Shown one piece after another: positions 37,704 through 48,776 of a stretch of 64,000 nt of DNA. Position 1 is the stretch's first letter; each line of letters opens with the position of its first letter. The notes under the pieces were generated by a model. That model made no database searches. It saw only the letters and a list, made by a program, of their open reading frames with translations, and had not been told where the DNA came from. Source of the DNA: Ignelater luminosus. Lineage: Eukaryota > Arthropoda > Insecta > Coleoptera > Elateridae. The stretch covers positions 23,113-87,112 of the forward strand of contig VTPC01090923.1 in assembly GCA_011009095.1 (NCBI GenBank), read 5' to 3'. The position numbers and the translations under genes are program-made.

Positions 37704-38012
37704 GGATGCCAAAAAAATGTATACACATTTTAAGAAGGGAAAAAGCTGGATTAAAATTAATTCTCAATATATGTATACCATTAAAAAAAGATGAATGCAA
37801 GTCATGTTTTACTTCTGCAATTATAAAAAGTACTGAAAGTGGATACCATCAGAGTCTAGATACTTTTAATTAAGTGAACTACTTCAAGTAGATACTGGTC
37901 AACATTCCTCAAGCTTCAAGCAGTAGTTGGCTATAATTAGAAATGCCGCTTATGGCAACCACTAAAAGTGGTTTTCCTTTCTTTAAATGTGTATACATTT
38001 TTCTGGCATCCT
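37704..38012. repeat. ~310-bp inverted-repeat element, partly deleted in unit B
   Basis: The left arm GGATGCCAAAAAAATGTATA (near 37705) and the right arm ending TTTCTGGCATCC (near 38011) are inverted copies of ~35 bp. Unit B keeps the right arm (about 46920-46950) but lacks the left arm and neighbouring ~180 bp. Confidence 0.6.
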
Positions 38013-38019
38013 CTGTATA

Positions 38020-38527
38020 CAGGGTGTAAAGGAAATGGCGGAAAAGAACTACAGTGTATTATTCTGTGCTCAAAGATAAGAAGAAATTTCCTATACCAAT
38101 TGGCTTTAACTGGCTATTTTACAAAATATTAGCAATTAAAACTTTTTAAATTTGGCAACGTGGCACGTTTAAAGGAGTGAATACGCGAGTTGTGCTTGCA
38201 ATTTCGTATCTTAGTTATTATTGTTAGTAACGTGTAATGTTGCAATATTTTCAAAAGGCATTTCTTGCAAGGAATTTATCATTTTAAGAAGTGGATTACT
38301 AATACACTAGTACAAGAAAACTATAAAAGGGAGGTAATTAGTGTTTTTTACGTTTAAACTATGTTTAAACATTAATATTTTGTTGTTGTACCTATTAAGA
38401 ATGCGGAATCAACTAAGCAATTTACGACTTCCAATAACTTCTTCAAGATAATGTATAGAGGTTTTCTGTTTATTTTTACCGTAGAATAACGTACTGAAGT
38501 TTTTTCTGCAATTTCCTTTACGCCCTG
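38020..38527. mobile_element. second MITE with TA target duplication, in intron 2 of EXD1-like copy A
   Basis: It begins CAGGGTGTAAAGGAAATGGC and ends GCAATTTCCTTTACGCCCTG; TA flanks at 38018-38019 and 38528-38529. Removing the element and one TA restores a sequence that aligns without gaps to unit B at 46951-46970. The ends are related in sequence class to the MITE at 37047 but the interiors differ. Confidence 0.9.
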
Positions 38528-40479
38528 TATACAGGATGAGTCTTTTTTATGTTTAATCTAGAGATTTTGGAGATTATTGTAGTTGCAAAGACAATTAAAT
38601 GGAAAATGAGTTCTAGTTTTATAAGCGCAATTCACATTAGTCTTGAAAAAAAGCCCATGAATTACTAAATATTGTGAAGTAACTGAATTTTTATAATTTC
38701 TTTAAATGCGTTTAGCTCTGTTGGTATCGGTTTTACGGAAAAAGTGTAAAGCAAAAGTCATAGATAATTATGTTTTCACTAAGATAGTTGAATTCAATTT
38801 CTGCCATTTTTTGAGTTGTGACAGAAATATGTGTTAGTGTAAATGGAAACCACAGTTGACCGTGGTATCATAAAAAAAGATATTTCTCAACATTTACAAT
38901 ATAAAACTCAGTATATGGTTATTTTGAAAAAACAAACAAGTTTTGGCTACCTTTCTCCTTTAATTTCAACATTAACACAGCTAACCCCGGCAACAATTGT
39001 TTATTTCAAAGAATAGAGTATTTAATATGACTGATGATGAATCAAAATATCATCAAGAATATTTCTCTGTAGCTTGCATAGCATTTTTATCATCATCGAA
39101 TGTAACATTCAATCATATCACATTTTGCTTGATTTGGGAAATTCATAAATTTATATTCAATAGTAATCCTCAATAGCCTTTGAAGCAAATTAAATTAGTT
39201 GCAATGAAAATGTCAAAGTAATATCATTTGTGACTGTCGATAATAATTGTTTCCATGGCTAACTATGTTAAATTCAAAATTAAAAGAGAAAAATGGCCAC
39301 AACTTTTTTATTTTTCAAAATAACCAACCATTTCAAGTTTTATGTTGTAAAGACTAAAAACATCTTTTTTATGAGGTCACAGGCAACTATGGTTGCCATC
39401 TCCATAACTGCAATAGTTTTCGAGATCTATACTAGACAACGAAAAAAACTCACTTGGTATATTACAAAAAAAAACAAATATTGTAAGAACACCTACCAAA
39501 GCGTTTGCTAAAAGTGAACTCGGAAAATTTAGATAGTGCCCAAGGCATTCCGCAATGTTTCGCGTAGTTTCTGGATCTTTTCCTGTTCGATTTTTTTCCA
39601 AAGTTAGATCGGCAACCTATACAATAAAAAATAAATTATTAGAAAATGATCGAAACAATCTTTTTTTTCCATAACTTAACCATTGTATCAAAAACATTAT
39701 CCATTCTGACTTGATAACAGTGCCACAAACAGTCAGCCAGTTTTCTGGAATCATGCACGACCTTCTTTATATGATCTGATTTTAAGATTTCTTCCAAGTT
39801 TGGTTCAAGCCTTTTCTTGCGATAAGGCAGCAAATCGAACAGGTACACCTGATCCCAAGTACATAACACCAACAAACTTAAACATCTCGAGCGTCCATAT
39901 TTACTATCGATGCCCACAGCACCGATAGTTTCACAGTTACTCAAGTGTTTTATGGCCTTTAAGTATTTAATATCTATCGTTGCCATGTAAATGTAGTTTT
40001 TAGTCATTTCTAATAATCTGTCATATTCGTTTTTCAATAAAGCAGTCACCTGCCGAGGAGGAGAGTCTACCATTTTTTCTTTTTCTTGCGGATTTGACGA
40101 ATAAAAAGTCAATTTTTCATCTTGCATGTCGTCTGTTTGATGTAACACGCGCACCGATACAACTTTCGATCTATAAAAAGACAAGTAGCCCCTCAATAGT
40201 TTTCCATCGGGGTACTGAGAAACGTTAGACAAATCAATTCGATTTTTCGCAGTTTCAGGCAATCTTCTTCAAATTTCTAATTGATCTCTAGAATAATTGA
40301 ACTCCATGATTTAACCGAATTTATAAATTTACACACACTTGAAGAACAAAACTAAAGAAGTAACGTCTACAACTTATGACTGTCGCAAATAGACTGATGA
40401 GTAAGTCAGAATGACAGACGACAGGTAGAAGTGATTAAAAGAGAAAGTAAAGAGGGCTGAAAACAATTTAGGAGTAAGT

Positions 40480-40557
40480 GCCGCTTTACACGATAACAAA
40501 TCTTTTATAAAATTTGTGAACAAATTTGATAAGGGAGGGGCGATTAGACTTAAAACA
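40480..40557. other. spacer between the duplication units
   Basis: About 78 bp that belongs to neither unit. It contains a small imperfect palindrome (ACAAATCTTTTATAAAATTTGTGAACAAATTTGA region near 40497-40530). Confidence 0.5.
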
Positions 40558-42746
40558 GAAAATCATAATACTGAGTTTACTTTAGAACAGTAGGTAAAAG
40601 ATGTTATCGTAGTTCTAACGCAACACAATTGTAGTAGTTTGAATGCACGAATTTCAAATACAACATGTAACCTAAATTATCTAGTCTAGCTCTAGTTTAC
40701 AATTAATATTAGATTTTGTACTTCAAATAACTACCTACTTCACTATCTTAAATTCTAAATATCATCTATTTAATATATTAACTGATAGCTGTACATGATC
40801 TTTTTCTTAGTACTTTTTAAAAAAAAGTTGTTAAAGAACTTAAAATACAAGAATTCATAAAAGTTTACAAATTGTGTAAACTGAAATAATAAGTTTAACC
40901 ATAATCTAAAAAATTGTAAGTAGGCATCCAATATATTTACATTTACACTAGCTATATCTCTTATCCCAATTTATTCAAATTTAAAGGTGAGCCTTCAAGA
41001 TAACCTAAGTAATAAAACACAAAAAATGCATATTTCGGTAGGTACATGTAAGTGCAGTGTATAGTATATGCTGGTAAGTATAAAAAGATATTAGTTTTAA
41101 TATATGTTAATGATATATGCCCAAAGATGCTTAAAACTATGCTACCTAATTAAAATTGCATCTGGTCAAATGTTAGTTAGAACAAATTGTTTGCGTAATA
41201 CATAATATGTGCGATATATGCATCATTTTAAAAGTACACATAAGTAATCCCCTTAAACAGATATAATAAGAATTCTTATAAGTAAAGATGGTTTTTAATT
41301 CTTATGTTACATATACATATGCTACAAACATAATAAACATTTTTAGATGTAATGGAAACGTGTGTTAAACCGAGAAGATTTTGAAAGTGGTGTTGATGTG
41401 ATAAATTCTATTCTTAGTAAAATGAGAATTTGACAAATACAATAACTCATTTTGGACAAATCTACAGGAAACATTGCAAATATAATACGGTATCGCATTA
41501 ATGTTTTCTTGTAAGAATTACCAATGTAATCTTTTGTTCTACATTTGTATAGTTTAATGATGAAAACAGCAAGATAATGATAATTTGATAGTTAGCTATG
41601 AGATTTTTAAATTCACCTGTAATTTTAAACCAGACGATCACTTTATAGTAAAATGACATGCCACTGTGACATCTAAACCTAACCTTAAAGATTTTGTTAT
41701 GTTGTACGATAGCATCTCCTTTAAATAATAATTATAAACATCTTGGCCTGTATTCATCGCTACTTTTAATTTTTAAAGTTGATCTTAAAATCACTTATAA
41801 AATGCTTTGTTATTCACTGCATATTTTAACCTTAAAATTAATTTTTTATCCTATATGTTTAAAACTGTTTTAAGCTAACATCAGTTTTTATGAAAAACAA
41901 TTTTAGAGGCTGATATAAGAAGAGAGTTAAATATGGGCCCTTATTATTTAGAAACATAGGACATAGGAATTTTAACATAATTATTTCATTACTCTTTGCG
42001 CTTGTGGTTGGTGTGAGCAAACTCTAATTCTAATAATTCTTTCGTACGTTAAGATTCCTATGTCCTTAGTAAGCTAAGACATCCTGCCTAGTCTGTTCAC
42101 TCGATAATTAGCAACATAAAGGTTACTAGACACTGCATGTAAAAAGTAGTACCATGCTAAAATTGAAAAGAAAACAAGTTGAAAGATCATGTTTGTGCAA
42201 TATTCTTGAAATTATAAACAAATGTGAACTCAGGACAAGTTAAATGTGATTTAAATTTATTTCACTGAATTGATCAATACTACGAAAAGGCTGTTGTGTG
42301 CTGTTGCTTCATCTAAAACAAAAACCTTATTAGCAAGCAATTTCTTTTTGTGCAATGCCAATCATGGCATACTAGATTTAATGTTGTTGTATCTTTGTTA
42401 TATTTAAAATAAATAAACGAACTATATACAGAATAAAAAAATAATTGCTGTATACATGTTTAATAAGAAGCAGACAAAACAAATGATCATACAGGTATAA
42501 ACACGTAATGCTGATCTTGCATTTGTAAGAAGTAATTTCTGATTTAAATATGTATTCAGATTTAAATGTATCGTATGAACTGCAAAAGGTTATATAAGGT
42601 AAGAATGAAATTCTGTTAATGCTAAAGACAATATTGTTTATAAAAATTAAAAAATATTTACAATTACTCATAGGGTAGGTAAGCATTATTTGCTGCCTAC
42701 ATGTACTATACATAATATTTCAATTTAATACAGAGATAGTAATAAT

Positions 42747-43500
42747 ATGGGATGTGGTAAAGATTTGACAAACGAAGAAATTGCTCAAATAAAAATATTG
42801 ACGGAAAGAAATGTGTCCTTGAGAAGTATATCAAGGCAAATTAACGACCACATCATGTTCAAAATTATTGTGCACTTGTGGAATGTTATGGAAAAAATAG
42901 AAAGTTTGATCAAAATAAGAAATTATCGAAACAAGACACAAGCAGGATCCTTCGGAAAATAAGAGGATCTTCAAGAACTGCCGTAGCAATCAAATCAAAC
43001 TTACAATTACCAGTAACCGTAAGCTGAGTACAACAGGTGCTACAGTCTGACAAAAACCTAATTTATATGAAATTGTTGAAACAGCCACCTCTGCATAGAG
43101 GTAGCATATACACTGGGACAGAAAATAGGAAAAAAATAATATTTAGCGATGAAAAGACATTCAATTTGAAAGGGCCTGATGGATTCTTCTTTGATTGGCA
43201 TGATCTTCGCCATGCAGCATTTTTGTCTCATATCAAATCAAATATTGCTTGGATCAGCCATTGTATAAATGCAGACAAGTATATTGAAATTCTAGAGGAT
43301 GATTCAGTGCCAATGATTGAGGATATTATGCCAGATGACTGCATTTTCCAGCATGTGAAAGATTGGTTTGCATCGAAAGGACTTAGCCAACAAGGAGCCA
43401 TAATATAAACCCAATAGAAAATGGGCATGGGCAAATATTTCCTTAGAACAGCTGCAACATTTAATAAATTTGATGCCTAATAGACTTTTGAAATTATTTG
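42747..43500 (+). mobile_element. Tc1/mariner-like transposase relic (unit B)
   Basis: Parallel to the relic at 31935. It opens MGCGKDLTNEEIAQIKILTE, and after frame breaks shows IFSDEKTFNLKGPDGF and the same deletion joint (DDCIFQHVKDWF). The shared deletion shows that decay preceded the segmental duplication. Confidence 0.8.
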
Positions 43501-44144
43501 TAATAATAAGGGAAGTATTCAATACTAATATTGACAATACTTTTCTGATTTTTATGAATTCAATGATAATATGTAGCGGCACTAATAGAATTTTGTTTAG
43601 AGTTTTTTAAATTGTTTCGTCTTCTAGTTTTCTAAAATAAACTTTGAAACTATTTATTGTTTTCTATTTTTAAATATGTGCAAAGCATTTTTTGTTTCAC
43701 AATAAAAATTGTATTATACGACTGAATTCAGATATGTCAAGACCTACTATTATTGCCATTTAAAAAAATTGCATTTTTTGTTATAAATCAAAAACAATTG
43801 AACAAAATAAAACTCAAATGGGCTTTTCTTTTCATATTTCTATAAAGTTATCGATTGGTAAAGGGAACTTTTATTTACAATGCACATTACATTGGCTCTT
43901 AAATAAATGCGTTTTTCAACAGTTTTATTATCATCATTGACAAATGAACAGACTAGTCTACGGAGAAATAGTTTGACAACAAATCTGATGATAATTAACT
44001 TCGCTGTTGACTCAGAAAGCTAGTGTAATATCTGTTGTAAGAGTGGGACAAAACAAATAAAATAATTTGGTAAACCATGGATACAGTATGAATCCAGAGA
44101 AACAAGGTGCAGATATTCAAGGAAAGTGAAAGCATTCAGAGAAC

Positions 44145-45294
44145 TTCACAGAATTAGAAACAAGATTACTAGTTGATGTAATCATATGACATATAAAGAT
44201 AGTTGAAAATAAAAAAAACTGGCTGTATTACATGGAAGGAAGAAAATCAGATTTGGGGAAAGATTTCGCAAGAATTTAAAGCTTTTGCTCGAAATGAAAT
44301 AAGTGCTACTGTTTTGAGAAATAAATATGATACTATAAAACAAACATTAAAAATCTAAAACTAGAAGCTTCTAAATAAGCCAACGGACAAGCGGATATAC
44401 TATGAGAATTAGCAGGTTTTAAGGAAAACTGATGGTATATCTTCAATTAAACATAAACGGTTTACCAGCTAATCCAATATTCAATGGTAAGTATTGCATT
44501 AATACACAATAACTTATATTATTTGTTATTAATATTTGTAGCAGTGCAGTTGTTAAGCCCAATCAGAACAGTAACATCCTTTATATAAATGAATTAGGAC
44601 CAGCAAAAGCTACTCATACTATTTTGACAGAGTATGCATTCAATTTAGAACAAACAGTGCTGAACTTCATGCCTCCGATGTACAACTAACACAGATTACC
44701 AAAGTATATTTTAAGCATGAAAAAGTTTTCAATTTGTGATATTAATATATGCTTTTAGGAAAACACTCTTACTACACAATGGAAAAAATTGGAATCCTAA
44801 GATGTTACGAGAGAAAAAACATAAAGCATTAAGGACTCCATTCATTGCAAAGTCTGCAGCAAAGGATATATTAAATGTTAAGCCAGAGTAAATATTAGAC
44901 TCAAGAACTGAACTTGTTGAATTGCAAAGATATCTAATTCAGAAAGAGAAAGAAAATCAAGAAAACAGATGGTTAAAGAAGATGAATTTAGAACATGAGA
45001 AAGAAAATTAAAACAGGGACCATGAGAATTAAACATCTGGGAATGCAAAGCATAACCACAACGAACTCCGTTTTGTTACTGAATTCGAGCAGTTTTAAAG
45101 AATTTTCAAATTTTGGCGGCCATTTTGACTATGTTCCCGTAGAGATATCAAAACACAAAAGCACCTTTTCTTTAGTCTTTGATGAAGAATCCAAATCTGA
45201 AATCAAAGTTGCAAAACTTAACAAACAATGCGGACAAACAGACCGACTTCTGAAATTCAGTAACAACTTCTATCAGAATTTGTTGAAAATCTAA
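44145..45294 (+). mobile_element. PIF/Harbinger Myb/SANT-like gene relic (unit B)
   Basis: Same motifs as 33320-34466 (FTELETRLL, then WKEENQIWG, then LRNKYDTIKQ) and the same stops. The last ~99-codon frame (44995-45294) opens slightly earlier than in unit A because of small changes near 44990-45000. Confidence 0.7.
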
Positions 45295-45329
45295 AAAAAA
45301 ACAAATTAAGTATCCAGTTATTACTAAAA

Positions 45330-45575
45330 CAATTAAAAGGGTAGTACAGAGGGGAAAAAAGACTGATCAATATCATGCTCATCATTTGGCAATGCATCTT
45401 GGTTATTGCAAGCCAAATTATGTAACACTGCAGTTGCTACTGTAATAGCTTGAGTTAAGGCTAAATTAGTCCGAATGCTAACTGATAACATTGGGAAATG
45501 TTGTTTCTATATTCCAAATGTTCTTTCGACTACATTTCGAGTTCCTGTCTGAGATTCATTTAAAGTTATAGACCA
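45330..45575 (-). mobile_element. PIF/Harbinger transposase C-terminal relic (unit B)
   Basis: Same reading as 35680-35910, with the same Trp-to-stop change in the 'FGIWKxHFP' block, so the inactivating mutation is common to both units. Confidence 0.75.
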
Positions 45576-46215
45576 CTTAACTGTATTTATCAAAAGGATA
45601 AGCATTTATTGGCTGATGGAAAGACAGTTTTGTTATTTATTGATTACATAAATTTATAAACAACTTTATAGGGAGGTGCAAAAACCAGCCGTAGCTGTTA
45701 CTGTATTCTAGACATCAAGCCAAACAAAAAGTTCCCGAACAATCTTTTTTCTTTTTTTTCAAATAACAGAAGATACAGTCACTTGCCAAAAGTTGAAAAA
45801 AATCGATTTTTGCTTACAACTTGGAAACAAAAGAAGATATGTAAAATATGATTGTACCAAGGAATTAAAGCCTGCCTGCATTTGGAACAGTTTTTCACAT
45901 ACCTCCAGTTGCATAAACTGTTGTTAAAGTCACTTTTAGCTAATGCAATGTTAATTTTAAAATCTAGCGAGCTGATTGGAGAATTCTGAATTCTATTACG
46001 TCTGATTAGTTGATGACATTGTTAACTTGACAACACAGTTAAGAACACGACTGTTCAATTCATCGTTGTCGTTAAACAACTGTATTTTAACAAAATGTTG
46101 AAAATGCTAGTGAAGTAGTACTGGTGAATTATTTAGTAAGATGTAGAAATTGAATAAATATGCAGAATGATACATTCGAACCATTAAATAAAAATCTGTC
46201 ATGCTCAAGATTTAG

Positions 46216-46221
46216 TTTATT
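46216..46221 (-). promoter_or_regulatory. candidate polyadenylation signal of EXD1-like copy B
   Basis: AATAAA on the minus strand, about 76 nt beyond the stop codon. The equivalent site is kept in unit A near 36640. Confidence 0.5.
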
Positions 46222-46296
46222 AACAATAATTAATCATTAAAAAATAATTTACTAAATTACACTAAAACTAACATATTTACACGATATTTACATTAT

Positions 46297-48603
46297 TTAC
46301 AAATGGTCCTTAATCTCGTCAGGCACATCACTTTTATTATATGGCGATTTTTGCAAATCATAACCACTAGAATTTACAGATAAATGTGAGAAGACATCAA
46401 CAGCATCATAAAAACGTTTCAGTAACATTTTTTCTTGTTTCTCCTTCAATGTGATTAGAAAAGTTGCCAGTTGGGCTGCCCTTATTTTTCTTGAATTCAG
46501 TAGTGGTCGATCTTCCCACTCTTCTGTTGTAATAGTCTGAAATAAACAAGAATGATTAGATAAGCTGGAAAATACATCATAATATCTACAAAATTATTTT
46601 TTTGTTCATGATTTATTATAATTTAGACACTTATATTTAATGTTAAAAGCTGGATTAAAATTAATTCTCAATATATGTATATCGATAACAAAAGATGAAT
46701 ACAAGTCAGGTTTGACTTCTGCAATTATAATAGATACTGAAGGCAGTTACCATCAGAATCTAGATACTTATAATTACAGCGAACTACTTCAAGTAGAATT
46801 TTTGGTCAATATTGCTCAATTAGAAGTGTCGCTGATGGTAACCACTCAACGTGACTTTTATTTATTTTTTTATTATTGGTACATATTGAGTATTACAATT
46901 TTAATACAGTTTCTTCCTTTCTTAAAATGTGTATACATTTTTTCAGTATCTTTTGTATACACAGGATGAGTCCTTTTTTATGTTTAGTCTAAAGATCTTT
47001 GAAACTATTGTAGCTACAAAGGCGATTAAATGGAAAATGAGTTGTAGTTTTATAAGCTCAAATCATTGCAGTTTTTGTCTTGAAAGCAAAATTCATAGAT
47101 TACTAAATATTTTGAAGAAATTGAATTTTTATAATTTCTTAAATGGAAACCACGATTGGCTGTGGTATCATAAAAAAGACGTTTTTCAACATTTACAACA
47201 AAATAAAACTCAGTTTGGTTATTTTGAAAAATAAAGACGTTTTAGCTACTTTTCTCCTTTAATTTCAAAATTAACACAGCTAATCATCATGGAAACAATT
47301 GTTTATTTCAAAGAATAAAGGACTTAATATGACTGATGATGAATCAAAATATCAAGAATATTTTTCTGTAGCTTGCATAGCTTTTATATCACTATCGAAT
47401 ATAACATTCAATCATATCACATTTTTCTTGATTTGGGAAATTCATAAATTTATACTCAATGGTCAATCGAGGAAATTAAATTAGTTGCAATGAAAATGTC
47501 AAAGTAATATCATAAGTGACTGTCGAAAACAATTGTTTCCGTAACTAGCTATGTTAAATTCAAAATTAAAAGACTTTTTTATTTTTCAAAATTACCAACC
47601 ATATCAAGTTTTATGTTGTAAAGACTAAAAACATCTTTTTTATGAGGTCACAGGCAACTATGGTTGCCATCTCCATAACTGCAATAGTTTTCGAGATCTA
47701 TACTAGACAATGAAAAAAATTCATTTGATATATTACAAAAAACAACAAATGTTGTAAGAACACTTACCAAAGCATTTTCTAAAAGTGAACTCGGAAAATT
47801 TAAATAGTGTCCAAGGCATTCGGATATGTTTCGTGTAGTTTCTGGAGTTTGTCCTGTTCGATTCTTTTCCAAAGTTAGATCGGCAACCTATACAATAAAA
47901 ATAAGTTATTACAACATGATCTAAACAGTTTTTGTTTTCCATAACTTACCATTGTATCAAAAATATTATTGATTCTGACTTTATGACAGTACCACAAACA
48001 GTCGGTCAGTTTTCTAGAATCGTGCACGACCTTCTTTATTTCATTTGATTTTAAGATTTCTTCCAAGTCTGGTTCAAGCCCTTTCTTGCGATATAACTTC
48101 AAATCGAATAGGTACACCTGATCCCAAGAACATAACACCAACAAACTTAAATGTCTCGAACGTCCGTATTTACTATCGATTCCCACAACACCGATAGTTT
48201 CACAGTTATTCAAATGTTCTATGGCATCTAAGTATCTATTATCTACCGTTGCCATGTAAATGTAGTTTTTAGTCATTTCTAATAATCTGTCATATTCGTC
48301 TTTCAATAAAGCGATCACTTGACGAGGAGGAGAATCTACCTTTTTTTCTTTTTGTTGCGAATTTGACGAATCAAAAGTCAATTTTTCATCTTGCACGTCG
48401 TCTGTTTGATGTAACACGCGCACCGATACAATTTCCAATCTATAAAAAGACAAGTTGCCCTGCTGTAATTTTCCATCGGGGTACTGAGAAACGTTAGACA
48501 AATCAATTCGATTTTTCGCAGTTTTCAGGCAATCTCCTTCAAATATTTGATTGTCTTTTAATTCCACAATCAATCTTTGACCTCTAGAATAATCGAACTC
48601 CAT
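46297..48603 (-). CDS. EXD1: EXD1-like piRNA-pathway protein, copy B (intact-looking)
   Basis: Exons on the minus strand: 48603-47950, 47887-47768 and 46536-46297, all GT-AG, phase 0, giving 337 residues. The N-terminus (RLIVELKDNQIFEGDCL) looks like an Lsm-type strand pair. Residues ~115-218 resemble the DEDD 3'-5' exonuclease fold: VVGIDSKYGR (the DxE motif is D-S-K here, so the catalytic Glu is missing), LSLLVLCSWDQVYLFDL, then VVHDSRKLTDCL and NIFDT. Exon 3 has EEWEDRPL and RAAQL, as in EXD1 C-termini. In mouse and silkworm EXD1 is described as a catalytically dead RNA adaptor working with Tdrd12 in piRNA production; the missing Glu fits that. The start is the first ATG of the open frame, followed by acidic/hydrophobic sequence. 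The neighbouring copy A is damaged. Assignment is by motif; other DEDD-fold relatives such as egalitarian-type proteins are less likely given the N-terminus. Confidence 0.8.
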
Positions 48604-48776
48604 GATTTAACCGAATTTATAAATTTACACACACTTTAAGAGCAAAACTCAAGAAGTAATGTCTACAACTTATGACTGTTGCAAATAGACTAATGAGTGA
48701 GTCAGAATTGACAGATGACAGGTAGAAGTGATTAAAAGAGAAAGTCAAGGGGGATGAAAAGAATTTGCGAGTAAGG

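Larger units (their letters stand above)
36710..40307 (-). pseudogene. EXD1: EXD1-like gene, copy A, N-terminus disrupted
   Basis: Same structure as the copy at 46297-48603: exon 1 40307-39681, exon 2 39616-39497, exon 3 36949-36710. A 26-bp deletion near 40275-40285 and a 1-bp deletion near 40255 together remove 27 bp. Between them the frame hits an in-frame TGA at codon 13, destroying the start of the Lsm-like N-terminal region. Downstream, about 206 codons of exon 1 stay open, covering the degenerate 3'-5' exonuclease fold. The exon 1 donor has changed from GTAAGT to GTTAAGT. Exons 2 and 3 keep their lengths (120 and 240 nt) and frames, including the EEWEDRPLLN motif. Intron 2 has gained two MITEs. 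Many amino-acid differences from copy B are scattered through exon 1. A shorter protein from a later ATG cannot be excluded. Confidence 0.75.
30561..40479. repeat. tandem segmental duplication, unit A
   Basis: From 'GAAAATCATAATACTGAG' at 30561 onward, the order of sequence blocks matches that starting at 40558: shared AT-rich leader, Tc1/mariner-like relic, Harbinger relic, EXD1-like gene and its upstream flank. The match stops near 40479 (unit B: near 48776). Unit A is longer because it contains two MITEs and an internal 1.16-kb repeat with a gap. Divergence between units is uneven: visibly several percent or more over most of the length, but almost none over the Harbinger block. Confidence 0.9.
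40558..48776. repeat. tandem segmental duplication, unit B
   Basis: Direct copy of 30561-40479. It lacks both MITEs and the gap-flanking repeat of unit A, and has its own insertions (about 41507-41990 and 42093-42508). It holds the EXD1-like copy with an uninterrupted reading frame. Confidence 0.9.

Noticed and set aside
39377..39511. Frames ending IDLENYCSYGDGNHSCL next to EXD1 exon 2
   Set aside because: An alternative next exon was tested, but the acceptor at 36949 (46536 in unit B) keeps phase 0 and gives the family-typical EEWEDRPL motif, so this piece is intronic.
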